Positions 8,522 to 18,156 of a stretch of 52,131 nt of DNA are shown here, in pieces. How positions within the stretch are numbered: position 1 is the first letter of the stretch; each line of letters opens with the position of its first letter. The notes beneath the pieces were generated by a model that ran no database searches, was not told where the DNA came from, and saw only the letters and a list, made by a program, of their open reading frames with translations. The stretch lies in contig SVNH01000013.1 of assembly GCA_015067005.1 (NCBI GenBank), positions 40,280 to 92,410 on the forward strand, in the 5' to 3' direction. Both the position numbers and the translations under genes were made by a program. Origin of the DNA: Ruminococcus flavefaciens (GTDB lineage: Bacteria; Bacillota; Clostridia; Oscillospirales; Ruminococcaceae).

Positions 8522-9150
8522 TACAGGTTCTCCTCTATCAGTTTGATAAGCTTGTCGATCTCGGCGTGTCTCATTTTAAGACTTACTGTGTTTGCGATAA
8601 GTCTTGCGGAGATCGGAGCAACGTCCTCGATGACTTCAAGACCGTTCTCTTTAAGAGTTGTGCCGGTCTCGACTATATCCACGATACCGTCTGCGAGTTC
8701 AAGCAGCGGTGCAAGCTCAACAGAGCCTTCGATCTTGATTATTTCTGTGTCCATGCCCTTCTTCTCGAAGAAATGGCGTGATACATTCGGATACTTGGTC
8801 GCAATAGTCTTGATACCGTAGCCGCCGTAGAAATCGTAGCCCTTCTTGGTTGCGAGGGCGAATTTACAGCGTCCGAAACCGAGGTCAACGAGCTCGTAGA
8901 ACTTGCCGTCCATTTCCATGATAGTGTCCTTGCCCACAACTCCCATATCGCACACACCGTGCTCAACGTAGGTAATAACGTCATTAGCCTTTGCGAGGAC
9001 TACCTCAAGATTAGCGTCCGGAACAGGAAGTATAAGCTTTCTTCCCTTCTCGCGGACTGCTGTGCAGTCGAAGCCGAGTTTTTCGAGAAGTCCGACTGTA
9101 TCCTTTTCAAGTCTTCCCTTTGTGAGGGCTATCCTGATAGGTTTGCTCAT
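8521..9150 (-). CDS. hisG: ATP phosphoribosyltransferase catalytic subunit HisG (short form)
   Basis: HisG commits ATP and PRPP to histidine synthesis. At 209 residues this is the short form, which lacks the C-terminal regulatory domain and needs HisZ for activity and histidine feedback. The start (I-R-I-A-L-T-K-G-R-L) and the PRPP loop region D-I-V-E-T-G-T-T-L near 160-168 are typical. The gene directly follows hisZ with a one-base overlap, which fits the expected hetero-octameric complex. Confidence 0.96.
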   Translation of the reverse strand: MSKPIRIALTKGRLEKDTVGLLEKLGFDCTAVREKGRKLILPVPDANLEVVLAKANDVITYVEHGVCDMGVVGKDTIMEMDGKFYELVDLGFGRCKFALATKKGYDFYGGYGIKTIATKYPNVSRHFFEKKGMDTEIIKIEGSVELAPLLELADGIVDIVETGTTLKENGLEVIEDVAPISARLIANTVSLKMRHAEIDKLIKLIEENL

Positions 9151-10343
9151 TAGTCTGCCTCCCTTTCGCTGCCGTCAACTACAACGACCTTTGCTATTTT
9201 TCTTTCTCTTGCGTATGCTCTGACTGATTCGAGGTCCTCGAAGAGTGCAGTCTCAACTGTGAGACCTTCTGCGCGGAGTTTTCCTGATACCTTGAACGCC
9301 TCAGCCTCAAAGCCTGATTCAGCGTAGACAATGGCGTCCGGTGCGGGAGATGAAGGTATTTCGCCGTTTTTCTCGATAACCTTCGCGATCGCGTTTACAT
9401 TTACTGCGAATCCTACTGCCGGAACATCATAGCCGAATTCAGAGATAAGACGGTCATATCTGCCGCCGGAGAGGACTTCCTCACCATGTCCCTGAAGGTA
9501 TCCCTTGATAATGAGACCTGTGTAGTAGTCGGTCTTGTTGACAAGTCCGAGATCGACTGTTATCTCGCCGTCACCGCCGCATATCTCGGATGCTGTATGG
9601 TAGATCTCGCGGAGCTCATCGAGGAGCAGACTGATCTTTTCGTCAGCCATTATAGCCTCTGCCCTCTCGAATACTTCCTCGCCGCCGAATAGTGCCGGAA
9701 GCTTCTTGAGAGCGTCGATGACCGGGTTGCTTCCGAGCGAATCGAGCAGATCGTTGAGTGCAGGGAAATTCTTTGTCTCGATACGGCGGCGTATCTTCTC
9801 CTTGAATTTATCTGAGACATCAAGCTTGTCCGCAAGTGCCTTGAATATACCGATATTGCCGATTTCGAGAGAGAACGGCTTTCCGAGGATGCGAAGCGAA
9901 TCTATGGCATTTGAGATGACTTCAAGGTCGGCTATCCTGAGCTCGGAGCCGATAAGCTCGATACCTGTCTGCACTATCTCATCGCTTCTGCCTTTGAGTG
10001 CAGGCTCAGTGCGGTAAACTGTCTGATCGTAGCAGAATTTCATGGGCAGCGGACTGTCCTTCAGACGTGTTGCTGCAACTCTTGCGATCGGCATTGTTGA
10101 ATCCGGACGCATTACAAGGAGCCTTCCCTTGCTGTCGGTAAGCTTATAGAGGTTCTCCTGAGGAAAATACTGTGAATTGAGGTTGAAAACATCGAAGAAT
10201 TCAAGCCCGGGAGTGATTACTTCACTGTAACCGCGGCTCTTGAAAAGTCCTAAGAGGTCATTCTCGACCTTTCTTCTTGCAATAGCCTCACCGAAAAGCA
10301 GGTCTTTTGTGCCTTCGGGAGTTATAAGATCATAATTTCGCAT
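9150..10343 (-). CDS. hisZ: ATP phosphoribosyltransferase regulatory subunit HisZ
   Basis: HisZ is a paralogue of histidyl-tRNA synthetase that binds HisG and senses histidine. The 397-residue protein has class II synthetase-like segments (M-R-P-D-S-T-M-P-I-A-R, G-I-E-L-I-G-S, L-S-G-G-R-Y-D-R-L). It lies next to a short HisG, which separates it from HisS. I set the start at the ATG at 10343 because AAGGAG lies 8 nt upstream; a longer in-frame version has no ribosome site. It is the first gene of the operon, about 60 nt behind the predicted transcription start. Confidence 0.92.
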   Translation of the reverse strand: MRNYDLITPEGTKDLLFGEAIARRKVENDLLGLFKSRGYSEVITPGLEFFDVFNLNSQYFPQENLYKLTDSKGRLLVMRPDSTMPIARVAATRLKDSPLPMKFCYDQTVYRTEPALKGRSDEIVQTGIELIGSELRIADLEVISNAIDSLRILGKPFSLEIGNIGIFKALADKLDVSDKFKEKIRRRIETKNFPALNDLLDSLGSNPVIDALKKLPALFGGEEVFERAEAIMADEKISLLLDELREIYHTASEICGGDGEITVDLGLVNKTDYYTGLIIKGYLQGHGEEVLSGGRYDRLISEFGYDVPAVGFAVNVNAIAKVIEKNGEIPSSPAPDAIVYAESGFEAEAFKVSGKLRAEGLTVETALFEDLESVRAYARERKIAKVVVVDGSEREAD

Positions 10344-10406
10344 AATTCTTTCTCCTTGTGAGTTGAACGTACTTACGCACACTTTAGTATGCTACTATGT
10401 TACTAT

Positions 10407-10428
10407 GGTAATATGATAACATATTACC
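10407..10428. promoter_or_regulatory. Palindromic operator candidate over the his promoter
   Basis: GGTAATATG and CATATTACC are perfect 9-bp arms around the spacer ATAA. The palindrome covers the -10 box and part of the spacer of the his promoter, where a bound dimeric repressor would block RNA polymerase. A TrpR-family regulator (YerC/HisR) has been predicted to control histidine genes in Firmicutes, but which protein binds here is not shown. Confidence 0.6.
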
Positions 10429-10441
10429 ACGCAGAAGTCAA
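10413..10441 (-). promoter_or_regulatory. Predicted sigma-A promoter of the his operon
   Basis: Reading the minus strand, TTGACT (10436-10441) and TATCAT (10413-10418) are separated by exactly 17 bp. The -10 is preceded by TGT, giving an extended -10. The -35 lies just past the polC stop codon at 10443, with no terminator between, so polC transcripts may also run into the his genes. The leader of about 60 nt is too short for a T-box. Confidence 0.8.
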
Positions 10442-10442
10442 G

Positions 10443-13400
10443 TCAGAAAAGCGTAAGCTGTGAAGAATCGGGTAAATCACCAAACGCACCTATGCTTTTC
10501 AACATATCTATTGTTGTTTTTGACGCACCGCTCATTGTCTGGAACTCCTCTATCGAGATGAATCCGCCCTTTTGTGCGGCTTCGTAAATGCCCTTCGCAG
10601 CGTTATCGCCTACGCCGCTCATTGCCGAGAACGGTATTCTGAGCTTGCCGTCCTCAACGAGGTAGTCCACGGCGTGTGACTTGAAGAGGTCTATCGGCAG
10701 AAATTCGTAGCCGCGTGAGAGCATCTCGTTCGTGATGAGAAGTATATCATAGAGTGCGCTTTCCTTGTTCGAGCGCTCGTTTCCAAGGGCTTTGAGTTCC
10801 TCTATCTTAGCGCGTACTGCGCCCTTGCCCTTGACTGCCAGCTCTGCATCGAAGTCTTCACCGCGGACTGAGAAGTAAGTCGCGTAGTATTCAAGAGGTC
10901 TGTGCAGCTTGAACCAGCCAAGCTTTATCGCCGCGATTACATAAGCAGCCGCGTGTGCCTTCGGGAACATATACTTGATCTTCAGACAGCTTTCAATATA
11001 CCACTCCGGTACATTATGGTCGCGGAGCATCTGGATTATCTCCGGCGTGAACTGCTTCGGCGCTTTGCCCTTACGCGTCCACTCCATGATCTGGAACGCC
11101 ATTTTCGGCTCAACGCCCTTATATAATAAGTATGTCATGATACTGTCACGGGTACCGATAACCTCGGAAATAGTGCATACGCCCTGATCTATGAGGTCCT
11201 TGGCGTTGCCGAGCCATACGTCAGTACCGTGAGAAAGTCCTGAGATCTGGAGGAAGTCGCTGAACTTGGTCGGTTTCGCGTCGAGGAGCATCTGTATCGT
11301 GAAGCCGGTACCCATTTCCGGGATACCGAGACTTCCGGTCTGGCAGTAAATTTCCTCCGGCGTAACTCCGAGCGCATCGCAGTTGGTACACATCCTGATA
11401 ACGTCCGGATCAGATGTCGGAACGTCCTTGATCTTGATACCGGTGAGGTCTTCGAGGTGCTTGTAAAGTGTAGGCACAACGTGTCCGAGCTCATCGAGCT
11501 TGAGGATAGTATCGTGAAGGGAGTTGAACGTGAAGTGAGTTGTGATTATCTCGGAATCGGCAGTGTCCGCCGGATGCTGTACAGGTGTGAAGTCGTAAAC
11601 ATCGTAGTCCGAGGGCACAACGACCATTCCGCCCGGATGCTGACCGGTCGTTCTCTTGATACCGGTACAGCCTATCGCAAGACGGTTCATCTCGCTCGCA
11701 TTCAGGCTCACTCCGTTCTCCTCGCAGTACTTCTTAACGTAGCCGAATGCCGTTTTTTCGGCAACTACGGAAATAGTACCGGCTTTGAAAACGTTAGCTT
11801 TTCCGAAAAGCTTCTCCGTATAGCGGTGAGCCCAGAACTGGTACTCATCGGAGAAGTTGAGGTCTATATCAGGCGCTTTATCGCCGTCGAAGCCGAGGAA
11901 GGTCTCGAACGGTATGTCGTGACCGTCGCGGTGCATTTCGCTGCCGCACTCCGGACAGTTCTTCGGCGGAAGGTCAAATCCCGAACCGTAAACGCCGTCC
12001 GTGAGGAATTCACTGTGCTTGCACTTCGGACAAACGTAATGCGGCGGCAGCGGATTTACCTCGGAGATACCAGCCATTGAAGCCACGAATGAAGAGCCTA
12101 CCGAGCCTCGTGAGCCTACAAGATAGCCGTTCTCGACCGAGTTCCACACAAGCTTCTGCGCGATTATGTAAAGCACCGAGAAACCGTGCTTGATAATGGA
12201 CGATAGCTCTCTGTCCAGACGCTTTTCTACCAGTTCCGGCAGCGGATCGCCGTAGATCTCATGTGCCTTGTCGTGGGTTATCTTTACAAGTTCCTCTTCT
12301 GCGCCTTCGATAGTCGGGGTGAACGTTCCCTTTGGTATCGGGCGCACGACCTCGATCATATCGGCAATTGCATTGGTGTTGGTGATGACAACTTCCCTCG
12401 CCTTTTCGTGGCCGAGATACTCGAATTCCGCCATCATCTCCTCAGTTGTACGGAAATAGAGCGGCGCCTGATTTTCGGCGTCCTTAAAGCCCATTATCGC
12501 AAGTATTATCTTACGGTAAACAGCGTCCTTCGGGTCGATGAAGTGTACATCGCAGGTCGCGCAGACGGGTATACCCAGCTTGTCACCGAGGGCTATGATA
12601 CGACGGTTGTAGTCGCGGAGTTCCTCATCGTCCTGAGCAACGCCCTCACGCACCATGAATTCGTTATTGGCAATCGGCTGTATTTCGAGGTAATCATAAA
12701 ACCTCGCAAGCTTCTCGATGTGTTCCTCGGGAGCCTTTTCGACCATTGCCTGAAAGAGCTCGCCGGCTTCGCAGGCACTTCCGAAGATAAGTCCCTCGCG
12801 GTGTGCGATGAGTACAGACTTCGGGATGAGCGGCTTCTTATAGAAGTATTCGAGGTTGCTCAGCGACACAAGCCGGTAGAGGTTTTTAAGTCCTGCCTGA
12901 TTGCGGACGAGGATTATCTGATGGTAGCTTTTCAGCTTCTTTACGTCTATCTCGCCGGCTGTACAGTTGATGTCATCGAGAGTTTTCGCACCCTTGTCGT
13001 TGATGAGCCTTCCCACGAGTTCGATGTATATTTTCGCAAGCATGAGCGCGTCATCGGAGGCATGGTGGTGGTCGAATTTGCCGAGTTTAAGCTGTTTTGC
13101 GACCATGTTCAGTTTATGTCTTCCCATTTCGGGAAGCATAGTCTGGCAGAGTACAAGAGTGTCGATCCAGTTATAGTCGAAGGTTATGCTCTGACGCTTG
13201 CAGACCTCGTTTATCATGGTAGTATCGAACGAAGCGTTATGCGCGATAAGTACCGGATGATCGCCGCAGAACTCCATGAACATCTCAAGAGCGGTCTTTT
13301 CGTCGGGAGCGTCCTTTACATCATCGTCACTGATGCCGGTAAGCTCGGTGATCTTCTCCGGGATATGCTTTCCGGGGTTGACTTTGGTGTTGAAGCTGTC

Positions 13401-14768
13401 CACGACCTGCATATTTTTAAGCTTTACTGCACCTATCTCGGTAAGACGGTCGGACGTGAAGCTGAGACCGGTAGTTTCAACGTCGAAAACTATCTGTATA
13501 TCATTGACGCTTCTGCTGTCGGGATTCTTGACTATCAGCGGACGGTCGAGGTCATTGACCACATACGCCTCCATACCGTAAATGGTCTTGAAATTCTTCG
13601 GCATATTATACATACAGTCCGGGAAAGCCTGAACGTTTCCGTGGTCGGTGATAGCCATAGCCTGATGTCCCCACTCAGCGGCGCGGCTGATGAGTGTCAC
13701 CGGATCGGTAACTGCGTCCATAGCGGACATATTCGTATGGCAGTGGAGCTCCACGCGCTTTTCGGGATAGTTGTCCATTTTCGGGATGCGCTTAACCTTG
13801 ATGACCGAACTGCCGCTGATAACGATGTCACGCGCATACTGATCGTAGTCTATCTTGCCATGAACGAGGAGCGTCATACCGTTTTTTATCTTGCCGAGAC
13901 CATAGTCCTCAGCCTCTTTGTTGGTCACGAACAGCTTGACCTTGAGCGAGCCGCTGTAATCGGTTATGTCGAAGGTCGCAACGGTCTTTTCGTTGCGGAG
14001 CTCCTTTATCTCGGATGCGAACACATCACCGACTACCACAAGCTTTTCGCCGAGACGGTGTACCGCCTCACCTATCGGGAGCGGCTTCTCGCGGATAGCA
14101 CGTCCGCGGACTATCTCAGCGGATTCCGGATCGAATTCCTTATTGAGCGAAGCGAGGTCAACGGGAGCGGTAGGTATTGCCGCCTGACGCTCCTCCTGCA
14201 TTAGTTCCTCGCGGCTCTTCACCGGTGCGAACTGGTCGCTGTAATCCGGCATTTCGGCTTCGAGACGCTCTATCATCTCATCGTAGTCGTCCTTGGTGAC
14301 CTCTGTTTTGCCGACGAAGCTAACGGTGAACCTCACGCCGAACTGGTTATATATCAGCTGCGAGAGTTCCTGCCGGAATTTAGCCTTTTCAAGCATCTCC
14401 ATACCACCGTGGCTGAGGGTTATGGTTATAGCGTGGGCGCTTATTGCTACCGCAGCATCATCGAGGAATCCGTTCACGAGAGGAACGTCCCTTTTGAGAA
14501 GCTTCAGCAGCTCGCCGAAGCATCCGAAACTGAATTTATCCTCGGGATAGCGGCAGTGCAGACGTACCTTCTCAACACGAATGGCAGTCTCAACGGCTCT
14601 CTCGAATGCAAAGATGTCGTCCGCCGGAACGATGTCCGCGAACCTTGCAAAAAAGCCGATAGACTGCATATTTTCGGTATATGTAAGCTTGTATATCTCA
14701 CCGCTCCTTACGCTCTCGGGCAGCTCGGGACAGTTCTCTTTCAGAAATTCAGCAATATTTATGTTCAT
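10443..14768 (-). CDS. polC: DNA polymerase III alpha subunit, PolC type
   Basis: PolC is the main replicative polymerase of low-GC Gram-positives and carries its own proofreading exonuclease. Domains in order over 1441 residues: an N-terminal region; an OB fold (about 230-330); the first half of the PHP domain (V-E-L-H-C-H-T-N-M-S near 340, then I-T-D-H-G-N-V); a DEDD exonuclease (F-D-V-E-T-T-G-L near 430); the rest of PHP; a zinc-binding segment (C-P-K-C and C-P-E-C); and the palm (G-S-R-G-S-V-G-S-S and A-P-D-I-D-L-N-F-S). Length is normal for PolC. It is the last gene of the pyrH operon, 2 bp after ispG. Confidence 0.97.
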   Translation of the reverse strand: MNINIAEFLKENCPELPESVRSGEIYKLTYTENMQSIGFFARFADIVPADDIFAFERAVETAIRVEKVRLHCRYPEDKFSFGCFGELLKLLKRDVPLVNGFLDDAAVAISAHAITITLSHGGMEMLEKAKFRQELSQLIYNQFGVRFTVSFVGKTEVTKDDYDEMIERLEAEMPDYSDQFAPVKSREELMQEERQAAIPTAPVDLASLNKEFDPESAEIVRGRAIREKPLPIGEAVHRLGEKLVVVGDVFASEIKELRNEKTVATFDITDYSGSLKVKLFVTNKEAEDYGLGKIKNGMTLLVHGKIDYDQYARDIVISGSSVIKVKRIPKMDNYPEKRVELHCHTNMSAMDAVTDPVTLISRAAEWGHQAMAITDHGNVQAFPDCMYNMPKNFKTIYGMEAYVVNDLDRPLIVKNPDSRSVNDIQIVFDVETTGLSFTSDRLTEIGAVKLKNMQVVDSFNTKVNPGKHIPEKITELTGISDDDVKDAPDEKTALEMFMEFCGDHPVLIAHNASFDTTMINEVCKRQSITFDYNWIDTLVLCQTMLPEMGRHKLNMVAKQLKLGKFDHHHASDDALMLAKIYIELVGRLINDKGAKTLDDINCTAGEIDVKKLKSYHQIILVRNQAGLKNLYRLVSLSNLEYFYKKPLIPKSVLIAHREGLIFGSACEAGELFQAMVEKAPEEHIEKLARFYDYLEIQPIANNEFMVREGVAQDDEELRDYNRRIIALGDKLGIPVCATCDVHFIDPKDAVYRKIILAIMGFKDAENQAPLYFRTTEEMMAEFEYLGHEKAREVVITNTNAIADMIEVVRPIPKGTFTPTIEGAEEELVKITHDKAHEIYGDPLPELVEKRLDRELSSIIKHGFSVLYIIAQKLVWNSVENGYLVGSRGSVGSSFVASMAGISEVNPLPPHYVCPKCKHSEFLTDGVYGSGFDLPPKNCPECGSEMHRDGHDIPFETFLGFDGDKAPDIDLNFSDEYQFWAHRYTEKLFGKANVFKAGTISVVAEKTAFGYVKKYCEENGVSLNASEMNRLAIGCTGIKRTTGQHPGGMVVVPSDYDVYDFTPVQHPADTADSEIITTHFTFNSLHDTILKLDELGHVVPTLYKHLEDLTGIKIKDVPTSDPDVIRMCTNCDALGVTPEEIYCQTGSLGIPEMGTGFTIQMLLDAKPTKFSDFLQISGLSHGTDVWLGNAKDLIDQGVCTISEVIGTRDSIMTYLLYKGVEPKMAFQIMEWTRKGKAPKQFTPEIIQMLRDHNVPEWYIESCLKIKYMFPKAHAAAYVIAAIKLGWFKLHRPLEYYATYFSVRGEDFDAELAVKGKGAVRAKIEELKALGNERSNKESALYDILLITNEMLSRGYEFLPIDLFKSHAVDYLVEDGKLRIPFSAMSGVGDNAAKGIYEAAQKGGFISIEEFQTMSGASKTTIDMLKSIGAFGDLPDSSQLTLF

Positions 14769-14770
14769 GC

Positions 14771-15808
14771 TTAAAGCTTGTCCACCTCTGCGAGCAGTTC
14801 GGCGACAATATCCTCCTCTTTGATTTTACGCTGAGTGCCGTCCTTGCGGAATATCACAGCGCAGCCGTTTCCGCCTGCGATACCGATGTCGGCTTCCCTC
14901 GCCTCTCCCGGACCGTTCACGATACATCCCATAACTGCGACAGTGATGTCCTTTTCAACGTCTTTGAGAGCCTCCTCGACCTTCTTCGCAGTTCCGATGA
15001 GGTCGATACGAGTTCTTCCGCAGGTAGGGCAGGATACGAACCTTACTCCGCCGCGCTTGCCGATACATTTGAGGATGTCCTTAGCGGCTGCTATCTCCTT
15101 GACAGGATCATCCGTGAGGGAAACTCTTATCGTTTCGCCGATTCCGTCGCAGAGAAGCGAACCTATACCTACTGCCGACTTGATAAGTCCCATACGCTCG
15201 GTGCCTGCCTCGGTAACTCCGAGGTGCAGCGGATACGGACACCTCTCGGCTGCAAGACGGTAGGAAGCGATCATCCTGTTTACGTCCGAGGACTTTATCG
15301 AGATAACGATGTCATCGAAGTCGAAGCGTTCGAGCATAGCCGCATGAGTCATAGCGCTCTCAACGAGGGCTTCCGGAGTCGGAGAGCCGTATTTTGCAAG
15401 AATGTCCTTTTCGAGCGAGCCGGAATTAACTCCGATACGGATAGGGATATTCCTCTCGCGGCAGGCTTTGACTACCTTCTCAACTCTGTCCATACCGCCG
15501 ATATTTCCGGGATTTATGCGTATCTTGTCGATACCTGCGGCAGCGGCTTCGAGAGCAAGCTTGTAATCGAAATGGATGTCGGCAACGAGCGGGATGCTCA
15601 CTGCCTCCTTGATAGCGGGGATAAGGCGTACAGCATCCATGTCCGGAATTGCCGCACGTACTATCTCGCAGCCTGCCTTTTCAAGCTCGACCGCCTGTCT
15701 CACGCTGCCCTCGATGTCATCGGAGCGGACATTGAGCATCGACTGTATATATATGTGGTTTCCGTCGAGGACGCAGTCCCCGACCTTTACCGGTCTTACG
15801 TTTCTCAT
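14771..15808 (-). CDS. ispG: 4-hydroxy-3-methylbut-2-enyl diphosphate synthase IspG (GcpE)
   Basis: IspG is the [4Fe-4S] enzyme that converts methylerythritol cyclodiphosphate to HMBPP, the sixth step of the MEP isoprenoid pathway. The 345 residues start with a TIM-barrel half (V-K-V-G-D-C-V-L-D-G, then Q-S-M-L-N-V). They end with the cluster-binding cysteines in F-V-S-C-P-T-C-G-R-T and M-G-C-I-V-N-G-P-G-E. The gene lies in the usual Firmicute block next to rseP and dxr, which supplies the second enzyme of the same pathway. Confidence 0.96.
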   Translation of the reverse strand: MRNVRPVKVGDCVLDGNHIYIQSMLNVRSDDIEGSVRQAVELEKAGCEIVRAAIPDMDAVRLIPAIKEAVSIPLVADIHFDYKLALEAAAAGIDKIRINPGNIGGMDRVEKVVKACRERNIPIRIGVNSGSLEKDILAKYGSPTPEALVESAMTHAAMLERFDFDDIVISIKSSDVNRMIASYRLAAERCPYPLHLGVTEAGTERMGLIKSAVGIGSLLCDGIGETIRVSLTDDPVKEIAAAKDILKCIGKRGGVRFVSCPTCGRTRIDLIGTAKKVEEALKDVEKDITVAVMGCIVNGPGEAREADIGIAGGNGCAVIFRKDGTQRKIKEEDIVAELLAEVDKL

Positions 15809-15821
15809 GATGTTACTCCTT

Positions 15822-16877
15822 TCAGCGGTTGATGAGGTTTACTATGTCGTTATAGGTCGCAAAGACCATTATTGAGAGCAGCAGTGCAAAGCCTGCAAGG
15901 TGAACATATCCCTCGTGTTCGGGCTTTACCGGCTTTCTGCGTATGAGTTCGATGAAGCAGAAGAGAAGTCTTCCGCCGTCGAGGCCGGGTATCGGAAGAA
16001 GATTGAATATACCAACGTTTACGCTGATAAGTGCGCTTATATAGAACAGCTGGAGAAAAGCATCCGCCTTATCCTCGCTCTTTTCGGTAGCCTCGCTGAT
16101 AGTGCTCACAACGCCGACAGGTCCTGAGACCTCAGCCTTATCGACCTTTCCTGTAACAATCTGCTTGAACGAGAGTGTAACAACGTGTCCCATTGAGAGG
16201 AATATGCCGCCCGAAGCCTTTGTGACGTTCAGTGCGGACTTATCCTTGTGATACAGCGCAAAATCGACCATATCGCCGTCGCGCTTATCGTTGAAAACTA
16301 CCTCCGGGAGCTCAACTCTTTTGCCGTCGCGCTCGACTACCACATCATGCGTGTGAGTTTTGGTAGTTGCGAAAATATAGCTGAGATCGAGGTAGCTGAA
16401 AATGCTTGTGCCGTCAACTGAGATAATACGATCCTCGTGTTCGAGACCTGTCTCGTGGCTCTGAGAGTAGTAGGTTATCGTGCCGTCTTCGCCCTTTGAG
16501 CCGAAAAATCCCTTGACTGTCGTAGTGGGGATAGTCTTCATGGAAAGCACCATACCCACGATGAGTATGAAGCCGAGAACGAAATTCATGAGCGGTCCTG
16601 CGACCAGTACGATCATGCGCTTCCAGAGCTTGGCATTGCGGAAGCCGTGAGGATTATCGCTGGAAGCGTCCTCGTCCTCCATAGCGCAGTAGCCGCCCAT
16701 AGGGATGGCACGGAGCGAATACTTTGTTCCGTGATACTGCTTCTGCAAAAGCTTTGGTCCCATTCCGACGGAGAATTCAAGAACGTTGATACCGCTCAGC
16801 TTCGCGCAGATGAAGTGTCCGAACTCATGAACGGTAACGATCAGACTAAAAATTAATATTGCAATAATGATACCCAT
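15822..16877 (-). CDS. rseP: Site-2 zinc metalloprotease RseP/RasP
   Basis: This intramembrane protease cleaves membrane-anchored regulators such as anti-sigma factors and leftover signal peptides. The first membrane helix carries the zinc motif H-E-F-G-H at about residues 17-21. A PDZ domain lies near 120-200, and the second conserved motif, P-I-P-G-L-D-G-G-R, lies near the end, followed by the last helices. The 351-residue length is typical for Firmicute RasP. Gaps to dxr and ispG are only 20 and 13 bp. Confidence 0.94.
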   Translation of the reverse strand: MGIIIAILIFSLIVTVHEFGHFICAKLSGINVLEFSVGMGPKLLQKQYHGTKYSLRAIPMGGYCAMEDEDASSDNPHGFRNAKLWKRMIVLVAGPLMNFVLGFILIVGMVLSMKTIPTTTVKGFFGSKGEDGTITYYSQSHETGLEHEDRIISVDGTSIFSYLDLSYIFATTKTHTHDVVVERDGKRVELPEVVFNDKRDGDMVDFALYHKDKSALNVTKASGGIFLSMGHVVTLSFKQIVTGKVDKAEVSGPVGVVSTISEATEKSEDKADAFLQLFYISALISVNVGIFNLLPIPGLDGGRLLFCFIELIRRKPVKPEHEGYVHLAGFALLLSIMVFATYNDIVNLINR

Positions 16878-16897
16878 TGGTCATCTTCCTTCCGTGG

Positions 16898-18043
16898 TCA
16901 TGAGATCAGCGATCTCACATAATCGCGGGCAGCTTTGTCCGCCTTCATTACGTCCTCATAGGAGTTTATATCCGAGGACGGGAACTTTTCCAGCACTGAC
17001 GATACTATCTCTCCTATCTCTATAAACTTTATCTCATCATGCAGGAACGCTCCGACTGCCTCCTCGTTAGCCGAGTTTACGAGACAAGGATATGCGCCGC
17101 CTCGTTTTATAGCCTCGATCGCGGAGCTCAGGCACTTGAAGGTCTCAAGATCGGGCTTTGCGAATGTAAGGCTGCCATAGTCGGTGAGGGAAAGTCTGCC
17201 AGTCGGACAGCTTACCCTATCGGGATAGAGAAGTGCGTACTGTATCGGTATTTTCATATCCGGAACGCCAAGCTGTGCAATGACAGAGTAATCGTTGTAT
17301 TCGACTGCGGAATGCACTACGCTCTGACGGTGAACTACTATCTCTATCTGTTCGGGAGTGAGGTCGAAGAGCCATTTTGCCTCGATGAATTCAAGCCCCT
17401 TGTTCATGAGGGTAGCGGAGTCGATAGTGATCTTGCTGCCCATATCCCAGTTCGGGTGATTGAGCGCCTGTTCCTTGGTAACTGAGCGCAGATCATCGTA
17501 GGACTTCCCGAAGAACGGACCTCCCGAAGCTGTGAGTATCACCTTGCTCAGCTGACTGCGCTTGTTTCCCTGCAAGCACTGGAATATCGCGGAATGCTCG
17601 CTGTCTACCGGATAAATCTTAACGCCCTTTGCAGCTGCTGCGGACATTACAAGCTCACCGCCTGCGACGAGAGTTTCCTTGTTGGCAAGTGCGATGTCCT
17701 TACCTGCGTCGATAGCGGTCAGAGTAGGCAGCAGACCTACCATACCCACAACAGAATTGAGCACGATGTCAGTCTGAGGGAGTGCGGCTATATCGCAGAG
17801 ACCTTCCATACCGCTGAGTATCTTCACATTCGTACCGGCAAGTTCAGCGCAGAGGTCGGCGTACTTTTCCGCGTTGAATATACACACGTATTCCGGACTG
17901 AATTTCCTTGCCTGTTCAGCAAGCAGCTTGACACTGCTGTTCGCAGCGAGTGCGGTTATCTTCAGACCGTGCTTTTCGCAGACCTCAAGAGCCTGTGTTC
18001 CGATAGAACCTGTCGAGCCGAGAATTGATACTGTTTTGTTCAT
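16898..18043 (-). CDS. dxr: 1-deoxy-D-xylulose 5-phosphate reductoisomerase
   Basis: Dxr (IspC) makes MEP from DXP with NADPH, the committed step of the MEP pathway and the target of fosmidomycin. The 381-residue protein has the NADPH loop L-G-S-T-G-S-I-G at 7-14. A-N-K-E-T-L-V and the metal and substrate residues in V-D-S-E-H-S-A follow, with A-S-G-G-P-F and the flexible loop H-P-N-W-D-M-G after them. Complete. A 113-bp gap with an inverted repeat separates it from cdsA. Confidence 0.96.
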   Translation of the reverse strand: MNKTVSILGSTGSIGTQALEVCEKHGLKITALAANSSVKLLAEQARKFSPEYVCIFNAEKYADLCAELAGTNVKILSGMEGLCDIAALPQTDIVLNSVVGMVGLLPTLTAIDAGKDIALANKETLVAGGELVMSAAAAKGVKIYPVDSEHSAIFQCLQGNKRSQLSKVILTASGGPFFGKSYDDLRSVTKEQALNHPNWDMGSKITIDSATLMNKGLEFIEAKWLFDLTPEQIEIVVHRQSVVHSAVEYNDYSVIAQLGVPDMKIPIQYALLYPDRVSCPTGRLSLTDYGSLTFAKPDLETFKCLSSAIEAIKRGGAYPCLVNSANEEAVGAFLHDEIKFIEIGEIVSSVLEKFPSSDINSYEDVMKADKAARDYVRSLIS

Positions 18044-18110
18044 TTAGTTCACCTGATTTCAGGGAATTGCTTCCCGCTTATTATATGTTGTCATACCTGA
18101 TAAAATGCGA

Positions 18111-18146
18111 AAGGGACTATACGTAATTTCTACGTTAGTCTCCCTT
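18111..18146 (-). other. Imperfect inverted repeat between cdsA and dxr
   Basis: AAGGGACTATACGTA and its near-complement TACGTTAGTCTCCCTT flank ATTTC. As RNA from either strand this gives a stem of about 14 bp with small bulges. No clean uridine tract follows on the minus strand (TCGCATTTTATC), so it may be an RNA processing or partial termination site within the operon rather than a full terminator. Confidence 0.35.
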
Positions 18147-18156
18147 CTGAATTATT

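Noticed and set aside
10344..10406. T-box or other riboswitch in the his leader
   Set aside because: The leader is only about 60 nt, with no T-box sequence or terminator; a repressor operator fits better.
12261..14204. A 647-codon open frame on the plus strand
   Set aside because: It lies wholly antisense to the well-supported polC gene, has no recognisable domains, and arises from polC codon bias.
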